Source: CAYVXE01 sp964455375 (lineage in GTDB: Bacteria; Zhuqueibacterota; Zhuqueibacteria; Oceanimicrobiales; Oceanimicrobiaceae). From it: a stretch of 45,252 bases of DNA. This document shows positions 17,001 through 23,971 of this stretch, in pieces. Location: the NCBI GenBank assembly GCA_964455375.1, contig CAYVXE010000026.1, positions 1 to 45,252 of the forward strand, given 5' to 3'. The notes beneath the pieces are model-generated. The model made no database searches and was not told the DNA's origin. It saw only the letters and a program-made list of their open reading frames with translations. Every line of letters begins with the position of its first letter. Position 1 is the stretch's first letter. Position numbers and translations under genes: made by a program.

Positions 17001-20000
17001 TTAGAATTCAAACCGTGCGCCAAAACGAATCTGCCGCGGTTTTCCTAACAGGAGCTGACCCGTATCATTACTATAGTTTGTGCCATTTCCCCTGAGGTTG
17101 ATAGCCTTATACAAAGCGACGTACGCATCCCCGCCGACCCCGGGATTCAATCCTTCTTGCCCGGCAATAACCGGTTCGCTCAATGTGGCATCACTGAGGA
17201 AGCCATCGTTAAAAGCATTTCCGGTTCTGTCATACACGTTTATGACATTTTCCTTGTTGGTGAGGTTTTGGACATAGACATAGAAATTCGTATCAAATTT
17301 GCCGAAATTCACGGTTTTGTCCACACGAAAATTTAGTGTGAAATTCCATGGCGTCAGAGACGCTCCGATATTTTCCAGAGGAATTCTGGACCGCGGGTCG
17401 GTAATTTGACCACCGAAACTCACGTCCTGCTGACCTAGGCCGCCGGTCGAAAGCGTATAGGGGTGACCGCTGCTGAAGGTCGCCAGCAGGTTCAAACCTA
17501 ACTGCTGCAGAATCGGGCCGCCATCGCCTTTGCCGAAGCGGTAATCGAGGTTAAAGGAACCTGATTGCGGATGATGGAAATCCAAAGGCGAAATAATGGA
17601 TGGCAGTTCCTGCCCCAGCTCGATCCCCGCAATAGCCGTTGCCGGGGTTGACCCCGTACCTAATGACCGGGAGAACGTATAATTGATTTGTGCGGCAACG
17701 CGTTCGGTCCGCCTTAAAGTCAAGGAGAGTTCCACGCCGGAGGTGGTTGAGAAGTCACCATTCTGCATCACATTATAATCACTCGCAGCGGAGGTCTTAT
17801 CTGCAATGATACGGCTGAGCTGGATCTGGTCGCGGATACTCTTGTAAAATACCGTTACATCAAACGCGGCATTATCACTAAACTGCTGATTAAAGCCCGC
17901 TTCATACTGGGTGGTAATTTCAGGATTTAAGCCCTGACCAACAACACCGCCCTGAAATGAGGTGCCACCCGTAAAGATAGCATCATACCAAGTTGAACCA
18001 TTGTACAAGTCCGTTAACCGCGGCGCCTGCACAAAGCGGCCATATTGCATGTGGAAAACCGTGCGGTCGCTCACCGGAAAAGCCAACCCAATACGCGGAC
18101 TTAACTCCGTCTGATATTTTTTCTGAACAACCTGATCCAGGAAAAGAGAATGATTCTGTCTGTCCCATGGAGGATTAGCCGGATCCTTAAATTCAAAATC
18201 ATCGTTGTCTATAATATCTAAACGCAGGCCGGCATTGATAACCAAATCCTTGGCTTCAAATTTATCCTGCAAATATGTAGAGAAATATTTTGGGTGACGG
18301 GCGCCGTCAGGACCTTTCACGTTGATTTCATTACCAAACACATCATAACCGTAGGTGAATCGCTGTAAACCCCCTGCGGTCACGCGGAAGGCACCCTGCG
18401 TATCGGCCCCCTCCTTTCCGGACAGCGCCGCGTCTCTGGCGGTGCGGTATTGATCCGGATTACTTCTGGCTCCTACCAGTTGTGTAAAGGGAGCCACGCT
18501 AAAATTTCTTGCGGTCCAGCGTTCATAACTGGCGCCGAATTTAATTTCGTGCTGTTTTTGCTGGGTGGTTAAGGCAAAGGACCCACCCGCATAACTGCGG
18601 CGGCTTTTGCTGTAACCCCAAGGCGCTCCCGGAGCAGAAAAATTAAATCCGTAAATATCCATCACCTGGGTGCCACCGATCCACGGACTGTTCAATCCGG
18701 TGAATTGAACGCCTTTAGAGGCATTGGCGGTACTGTCCCAATAGGCCCAGAAATTATTTCTGAAAACATCATCCATACTTATTGAACGCCGATCGAAGTA
18801 ATTGACATTCACTTCATAGAAGGTTTTCGGGCTTACCAGATGGGTCGCCTTAAAATTGATCAGCGCTGAACTAAATTCATTGTGTCCACTGCGGTTATTG
18901 AACAGCCGGAATGTGGGGTCAACAGAAATATTTCCCTGGTTTCTATAGGCAAATGACCCACCCAGACGGAAAATAAACGGTTTGGCGTCGTAAACCAATG
19001 TGCCGTTGCCGATCCACTGCTGACGGTCGGCGCCCGGCGTATTGCCGTCGTTCAGAACCAGACCGTTTTTTTGCAACAGGCTAAGCATTTCCGGGGTGTT
19101 ATTTCTGGTTAAGACGATGGGCAAACGGTTATTCGCCAGATCAGGCGTATCCGCATGTTGAAAGTTAAACCCTTTCAAAAAGCGAACGATGCGGTCATCT
19201 TCGAGAATTCTCTCACCGGCGGCAAAAAATCGCATTTTACCCTTAAAGCCGGGAACCGGGCCGCCTACGGTACCGGTAAAATCCTTGTAGCCATAAGAAT
19301 AGGTGTTCAGAAATTGATTGCCCTGGCTGGCAAAGTCGTCGGTTTCAAACTGGAAGGAGCCGTGATATTGCTGGCCGCCGGTTTTCAACGTCTGACGGAT
19401 AATACCGGCGTTGGCGCCGCCAAATTCAGCCGTGTAACCACCTGCCTGAACCTGGAACTCTTCCAGAGCATCCGGAATGACGCCGACAGGATTATCCCCG
19501 CCAAAGCTGCCATTGCTACCGCTGAATCCACCTTGCTGAGCACCGTTTTTATCGCGTACATCGGCGCCTTCAAGATAGTAACCAACGTCATTGCTACGGC
19601 CCCCACGGATATAGAAGTTGTTATTCTGCACGATAATGCCGGGCTGCAAAGCGACAGCCTGCAATACACCACGTACCGGCAGGTTTTTCATGTCTTCATA
19701 ACTCTGAATTCTAACCGCGTTGGTGGCATTTTTATTTACGAGTGGACGTTCAGCAACGATGCTGATTTCACTCACCTCAACCGCTTCACTTGGCAGATCA
19801 AAGTTGAGTTGGGTGGTCAAACCGGAATTTACACGAACGTTCTCAATGACCACTTCTCTGTACCCGATGAACTCGGCTTTAACAGTATACACACCGGTCG
19901 GCACAGTGAGAACGATAAATTCTCCACTCACGTCGGTTGCCGCACCCAGGGTCGTCCCAACGATGGTCACGTTGGCGCCGGGCAATGCATCACCGGTTTC

Positions 20001-20099
20001 TCTATCGATCACCTTCCCCGAAATTTTTCCGGATTGAGCGAATGCGAAAGAGGATAAAAGGAGTACGGCAAAAAAAGCCATAAAAAATTTACGAAGCAT
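17001..20099 (-). CDS. TonB-dependent receptor (Oar/SusC-like) with carboxypeptidase-regulatory domain
   Basis: This is a 1032-residue outer-membrane receptor. The ATG follows GGAGG by seven bases. The signal peptide ends at SSFAFAQ. A CarboxypepD_reg-like domain spans ~24-105 (ISGKVIDRETGDALPGANV, then AATDVSGEFIVLTVPTGVY). The plug domain contains NNFYIRGGRSNDVGYYLEG and VGVIPDALEEFQVQAGGY. The long barrel ends in QIRFGARFEF with a terminal Phe. Size and layout fit the Oar/SusC-like class seen with surface lipoproteins and tailed secreted proteins. The DUF4397 lipoprotein gene precedes it by 66 bases. The ligand is unknown; polymeric or proteinaceous substrates are typical for the class, but no enzyme genes here point to one. 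Confidence 0.9.
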   Translation of the reverse strand: MLRKFFMAFFAVLLLSSFAFAQSGKISGKVIDRETGDALPGANVTIVGTTLGAATDVSGEFIVLTVPTGVYTVKAEFIGYREVVIENVRVNSGLTTQLNFDLPSEAVEVSEISIVAERPLVNKNATNAVRIQSYEDMKNLPVRGVLQAVALQPGIIVQNNNFYIRGGRSNDVGYYLEGADVRDKNGAQQGGFSGSNGSFGGDNPVGVIPDALEEFQVQAGGYTAEFGGANAGIIRQTLKTGGQQYHGSFQFETDDFASQGNQFLNTYSYGYKDFTGTVGGPVPGFKGKMRFFAAGERILEDDRIVRFLKGFNFQHADTPDLANNRLPIVLTRNNTPEMLSLLQKNGLVLNDGNTPGADRQQWIGNGTLVYDAKPFIFRLGGSFAYRNQGNISVDPTFRLFNNRSGHNEFSSALINFKATHLVSPKTFYEVNVNYFDRRSISMDDVFRNNFWAYWDSTANASKGVQFTGLNSPWIGGTQVMDIYGFNFSAPGAPWGYSKSRRSYAGGSFALTTQQKQHEIKFGASYERWTARNFSVAPFTQLVGARSNPDQYRTARDAALSGKEGADTQGAFRVTAGGLQRFTYGYDVFGNEINVKGPDGARHPKYFSTYLQDKFEAKDLVINAGLRLDIIDNDDFEFKDPANPPWDRQNHSLFLDQVVQKKYQTELSPRIGLAFPVSDRTVFHMQYGRFVQAPRLTDLYNGSTWYDAIFTGGTSFQGGVVGQGLNPEITTQYEAGFNQQFSDNAAFDVTVFYKSIRDQIQLSRIIADKTSAASDYNVMQNGDFSTTSGVELSLTLRRTERVAAQINYTFSRSLGTGSTPATAIAGIELGQELPSIISPLDFHHPQSGSFNLDYRFGKGDGGPILQQLGLNLLATFSSGHPYTLSTGGLGQQDVSFGGQITDPRSRIPLENIGASLTPWNFTLNFRVDKTVNFGKFDTNFYVYVQNLTNKENVINVYDRTGNAFNDGFLSDATLSEPVIAGQEGLNPGVGGDAYVALYKAINLRGNGTNYSNDTGQLLLGKPRQIRFGARFEF

Positions 20100-20165
20100 T
20101 AGATTTCCTCCTTAGCTACTTTCTGATTTATTTTATTAGATGAAATCACATTAATTCACCTTGAA

Positions 20166-20828
20166 TTATTCGTCCGAGAGATTGATCAGGTCAACAGACC
20201 CTGTGCTGATATCTCCACCAATAATTGTGGTTTGTCTGATATTTGTAGCGCTAATGGTAGTTGTGCCCATTGCGGTGGTATCCCCGGATGCGAAAACACT
20301 GATGGTATAGCTTCCTGCCGGGATGTTCAAATATCCGGAGTTGTCTTTAAACGCGAGTGTCTTTGTTACAGAGGTGTCAGCCCCGGCAACAGTCACATCG
20401 ACATCTCCGCCCTTTGCTGCATGGAAAAGACGAACACGAGCTGTAGGAGTGCTCGAAGGATCAAATGTACGGCGTTCAATCAATTTCGCAAATTCGCGTG
20501 CCGTACTGATTTTCGGTAACAGGACTACGGTGGCCCGTTGATCAGTGGTCATTGCAACATTTAACGTATCACCGTTGCTTAAAACTGCAATACGATTTCC
20601 CGAAGGATAGACCGCATGGCCGGTTGCCCCCATGTAATCCAATGTGCCCTGGGATTGTCCATCTACCGTGAGTGTTACGCTACCCAGATCCGCCGCTGCG
20701 TTTACAAAGCGGAATTCGGAGTTAAACTCTGGAGGGGTAGGCCCGTTAGATGGGACATCCACACAACTCACAAGCCATGCTGCGACAACAAACAAAATCA
20801 GCATAGCTGTTGTTGTTTTGTATTTCAT
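20166..20828 (-). CDS. DUF4397-domain lipoprotein
   Basis: This is a 220-residue predicted lipoprotein and the first gene of the operon running to 12378. The start has an AAAGGAGG site seven bases upstream. The signal peptide ends in the lipobox WLVSC, giving Cys22. The mature part shows DUF4397 features: FRFVNAAADLGSVTLTVDG, then RVRLFHAAKGGDVDVTVAG and a paired beta-domain ending in GSVDLINLSDE. DUF4397 proteins are extracytoplasmic and of unknown function. Its place before a TonB receptor suggests a surface accessory role, comparable to SusD-type partners in position only, since there is no sequence resemblance. Confidence 0.85.
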   Translation of the reverse strand: MKYKTTTAMLILFVVAAWLVSCVDVPSNGPTPPEFNSEFRFVNAAADLGSVTLTVDGQSQGTLDYMGATGHAVYPSGNRIAVLSNGDTLNVAMTTDQRATVVLLPKISTAREFAKLIERRTFDPSSTPTARVRLFHAAKGGDVDVTVAGADTSVTKTLAFKDNSGYLNIPAGSYTISVFASGDTTAMGTTTISATNIRQTTIIGGDISTGSVDLINLSDE

Positions 20829-21582
20829 GTAATTACCTCCTTTGGTTAGTAGAAAACAGTTAATTATTAGCCAAAACGATTAACTTAAAAAATGGTAGGA
20901 TAATGCTCTCCTCCTTTTAGCCGGATGATTTGCCCCGCTGCAGGCGGCACATCATCTTGTGCTAACTATTGATACAGTCGAATCCACACAATAGTCAGCA
21001 AAAGTGTAATAGTTAGACTTACACCTCCTTTCAATTGGGTTAATTGATTTGAAACATCATTTCGTGTTAAAACTCAATGTTTTGCCAGGAATGCATGATA
21101 TAAAAAGCACAGAATTGGAACAACTCTTCCTCCAAGCAAAGACCATACCAGAAGTTTTTTACAAAAACCGAAAAATTAAATTCCGTTAATATATACTGTT
21201 TTTATTACTTTTACAGCACCACGTAAAAATAGCACTAAATTACTATTTAAAATGATGGTGCAAAATTTTTCACTTTTTCATGACAATTTTTTGCATAGTC
21301 CGCGCATTATTTCGTGATTGAACGAAAATGCCAATATAATGGTCATTCGAGAACGTTAAATTGGGCACACGGATTTCACGGACAAAAAAGATTTCCACAG
21401 ATTTTACTTCCGGTGGCCGCAATTGTCTTTTGTCATTCTTTGTTCTGAGATCAATTTGTGCGATCAGACCTTTCGACTCTACTACACTCAAGGTAGGTGA
21501 AAAGAAAAAGTGAGTCCTCCTTAAGTCTGACACAAGGGCGGCTGCCTGCCGAAATTACAAAAACGTGAGTATTCGCCAAGCA
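20829..21582 (-). promoter_or_regulatory. Leader/promoter region of the DUF4397-TonB-PorV operon, with three Shine-Dalgarno-like sites
   Basis: This 754-base region contains no supported gene. On the minus strand AAAGGAGG occurs three times: at 20836-20843 (the real site for the DUF4397 gene), at 20910-20918 and at 21024-21031. The last two are not followed by an ATG; GTG TAA and ATT follow them. They could be ribosome standby sites, remnants of leader peptides, or chance. I cannot assign a -35/-10 pair. The distal half is mosaic repeat copy B (21307-21546). Confidence 0.4.
21307..21546. repeat. Dispersed mosaic repeat, copy B
   Basis: Segments 21307-21348 and 21436-21513 match copy A (11866-12274) in the same order and orientation. 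The right end, 21518-21546 (around CACAAGGGCGGCTGCC), matches 23859-23888. The element therefore combines pieces found separately elsewhere in the window, as expected for decayed, recombining small mobile repeats. Confidence 0.6.
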
Positions 21583-23406
21583 TTACTTCAAATACAACAT
21601 TCTCCCGGTGCGGGCATGGCGGTTCCAGGTTAGCCGGTACAAATAAAATCCGCTGCTTACTGCTAACCCACCGGACGATTGCCCCTGCCAAGAAATTTGA
21701 TTTCTACCGGCTGGAAGATGCAGCCTGTGAATTTCAGCTATCTTTTGCCCAATAATGTTTTGAATACTCAGCGTCACGTTCCCCGGCCCCGGAAGGACAA
21801 AATCAATTACAGTGGACCCGTTAAATGGGTTCGGGTAATTCCCTAACAGCTCGAATTCATCCGGCGCCATTTGATGGCGCCCTTTGTCAACAACCGAGGT
21901 CACGACCAACCCCTGGCCCTGTTTTATGGTCACCGTTTGATTTACCGGTACATTCGCAACGATTTCCTGCCCCCCGTCAGGCCAGGTTACAATAACCGCA
22001 TCTGCCATTTCCGCATCGGCTAAACCGACATGCAACGGCTGCACGCTTTGACCCAAAAAATCGACGCCGTTATATGCGCGAAAATAATGTTTGGTTGCAC
22101 ATCGCACCTCAACCGTGGCGCCAAATGCATTTCGATTTGACGTTGATCCCACCAAATTCACTTGCAGCCAGCTCTGTTGCACGGTTTGATTCTCATATAA
22201 ATAAGGGGGATCCTTAAAATTAGCAACCAGTAAATCTAGATCGCCATCGTTGTCATAATCGAAGACCACAAGCCCGCGCGCTTCAGCGGCGCCATCGGCC
22301 TGCGATTCTACCGACCGGTCTGTGTACTTACCGCTGCCGTCATTCAGAAAGAAGTAATTCCTGCCCGGCTCAATCTTGAACCCGTTTACAACGTATAAAT
22401 CTTCATCGCCGTCATGATCACAATCAAAAAATTCCGCACCCCAGGCCCATCCGGCACCCTGAACACCGGCTTCAATGTTTTTATTGTTAAAATGCCCGTT
22501 CCCGTCGTTGGCAAAAAGCGGATTAAAGGTCTGTTTGCCGTCAGATAGAATGACGCCCTCAATGTTGGTTAAATAAATATCGAAAAAGCCGTTGTTATCG
22601 TAGTCGCCGATGGTGACGCCCATCCCGTGACCCCCGTCTTCGAGACCAAATTCAGCGGTGGCTACGCGGAAGGTTTTATCACCCTGATTCAGATAAAAGC
22701 GATTCGCGCCAAAATCATTGACCACATACAGATCCGGCAGATGATCATTATTGGCGTCGATGGGAATGCTCGTCCAGGTTCTGCCCGTATCCCCGAGAGC
22801 AGAGACAGCAGTGACATTAACGAATGTTTCGCCATCGATATTTTCATACAGATGGTTTTCACCGATCCAGGCACTGACATATAAATCCAGATCGCCATCG
22901 AGGTCATAGTCCCACCATAAGGCGCTGGAGTGATGATCGACATCATTTCCTTTTACACCGGCTGCCGCTGTAACGTCAGTGAACATTCCGTCGCCATCAT
23001 TGCGGTACAGTTCGTCATAGCCGACATTGGTGATGAACAGATCCGGGAAGCCGTCATTGTTATAGTCGCCCCAGGCTGCGCCAAACTTATTGCCCATGGC
23101 GCTCCAGGGGTGACCGTGGAGTGTGCTTAACACCCCGGCCTGCACGGTGACATCGGTGAATGTTTTATTCCCCTCATTGCGAAACAATTTATTCCAGGTG
23201 GTTGTATCGGTGGAGTCATACTGGGAAATGGCCACAAAATAAATATCCAAATCGCCGTCGTTGTCGTAGTCTGCAACTGCGGCGCCATTTGTCGCCACCG
23301 CACCGGCTAACCCGGCGGCGTTAGAAACCTCCCGAAAAATTTGCGCCATGGACCACTTAGGAATGAACAGAGAAAACAACATCAGGGTGAGGATAAAGGT
23401 CTTCAT
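21583..23406 (-). CDS. FG-GAP repeat / ASPIC-UnbV protein with T9SS-like tail
   Basis: This is a 607-residue secreted protein. GGAGGG precedes the ATG, and the signal peptide ends at WSMAQ. About seven FG-GAP/VCBS-type repeats, each with an acidic calcium-loop core (ADYDNDGDLDIYF, GDYNNDGFPDLFI, WDYDLDGDLDLYV and others), span ~40-390 and probably form a beta-propeller. An ASPIC/UnbV domain follows (~410-490: RNAFGATVEVRC, HVGLADAEMADAVIVTWPDG). The last ~80 residues are a Por-secretion-type tail (NYPNPFNGSTVIDF, then SSGFYLYRL). Such proteins are surface-displayed or released; a binding role is likely, and no catalytic residues are evident. It stands alone, with repeat-rich gaps on both sides. 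Confidence 0.85.
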   Translation of the reverse strand: MKTFILTLMLFSLFIPKWSMAQIFREVSNAAGLAGAVATNGAAVADYDNDGDLDIYFVAISQYDSTDTTTWNKLFRNEGNKTFTDVTVQAGVLSTLHGHPWSAMGNKFGAAWGDYNNDGFPDLFITNVGYDELYRNDGDGMFTDVTAAAGVKGNDVDHHSSALWWDYDLDGDLDLYVSAWIGENHLYENIDGETFVNVTAVSALGDTGRTWTSIPIDANNDHLPDLYVVNDFGANRFYLNQGDKTFRVATAEFGLEDGGHGMGVTIGDYDNNGFFDIYLTNIEGVILSDGKQTFNPLFANDGNGHFNNKNIEAGVQGAGWAWGAEFFDCDHDGDEDLYVVNGFKIEPGRNYFFLNDGSGKYTDRSVESQADGAAEARGLVVFDYDNDGDLDLLVANFKDPPYLYENQTVQQSWLQVNLVGSTSNRNAFGATVEVRCATKHYFRAYNGVDFLGQSVQPLHVGLADAEMADAVIVTWPDGGQEIVANVPVNQTVTIKQGQGLVVTSVVDKGRHQMAPDEFELLGNYPNPFNGSTVIDFVLPGPGNVTLSIQNIIGQKIAEIHRLHLPAGRNQISWQGQSSGGLAVSSGFYLYRLTWNRHARTGRMLYLK

Positions 23407-23468
23407 TGTCCCTCCAAAGTTAAAAATGCATTGAAATCGTCATTCGTACCTGACCGAAAACATGATAT

Positions 23469-23524
23469 TTCTCGCAAAAGGCGCCATGCTGAATTCGGTG
23501 GCTGCCCACTGGCGTCAACTTAAG
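23469..23524 (+). repeat. Dispersed GGCGCC repeat, copy 1
   Basis: This segment resembles 37205-37256 in the same orientation: both have CAAAAGGCGCCA, then GAAT(T/C)CGGTGGCTG, then GGC(G/A)TCAA. Its right part (to CTTAAG) is also the inverted match of 23859-23888. The shared pieces suggest one family of small mobile elements. Confidence 0.55.
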
Positions 23525-23562
23525 CGCCAAATTTGCCGGGCTGTCTAAAAAATCAAAAAACA

Positions 23563-23691
23563 TTGTCATTTCTCAGCGAAGCGAGAAATCTGAGCCTGAA
23601 ACAGAGCATGACATAAGTGTTTTTTTATAAGATATAATTATTATCGCCTCACCAGATTTCTCTCCGGCAACTACCGGATCGGAATGACAAA
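23563..23691. mobile_element. MITE-like element with terminal inverted repeats
   Basis: The left end TTGTCATTTC (23563-23572) with GAGAAATCTG (23583-23592) is matched in inverted orientation by CAGATTTCTC (23653-23662) and GGAATGACAA (23681-23690). The whole is ~129 bases and non-coding. A related half-element starting TTGTCATTTCGACC occurs at about 33418. No target-site duplication is obvious. Confidence 0.6.
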
Positions 23692-23783
23692 TCGGGGTAA
23701 TTTAGATAGCCCCTGCAAAATTGCCTTAGAAACTGTGCTTCGTCTATCTAAATTGGTTAATCGAAACAGAGTATCTCTGCAAT

Positions 23784-23813
23784 TTCATTCCAAAATAAAA
23801 ATTTTGGAATGAA
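23784..23813. repeat. Long perfect palindrome, copy 2
   Basis: TTCATTCCAAAAT, loop AAAA, then ATTTTGGAATGAA form a 13-bp perfect stem. Compared with 11934-11959, two outer pairs differ on both arms (C-G for T-A, and A-T for G-C), so pairing is preserved. Confidence 0.6.
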
Positions 23814-23858
23814 TATGTGACGTTTTTTTTGCTCTAATATTGCCATATTTTGAAAAAA

Positions 23859-23888
23859 TCCTTAAGTTGACGCACAAGGGCGGCTGCC
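23859..23888. repeat. Inverted partner of the GGCGCC repeat
   Basis: CTTAAGTTGACGC followed by GGGCGGCTGCC is the inverted match of 23493-23521 and the direct match of 21518-21546. With 23493-23521 it bounds a ~395-base composite segment enclosing the MITE-like element. Confidence 0.5.
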
Positions 23889-23971
23889 GGATCGAGATGA
23901 CAAAGCAGAAAAAGCGTCTTCGATTAAACTCTAATTAATAAACTTTTTAACAGGATGTCAATAATTTATTT

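Larger units (their letters stand above)
23407..23971. other. Repeat-rich intergenic region
   Basis: This is a 565-base gap between two FG-GAP protein genes with no supported gene. It contains a GGCGCC-bearing repeat (23469-23524), an inverted-repeat element (23563-23691), a 13-bp-stem palindrome (23784-23813), and a segment (23859-23888) that is both inverted relative to 23493-23521 and direct relative to 21518-21546. Confidence 0.55.

Noticed and set aside
19155..20057. 300-residue plus-strand frame opposite the large TonB receptor
   Set aside because: It is antisense to the signal peptide, regulatory domain and plug of an unmistakable receptor, and long antisense frames arise easily here.
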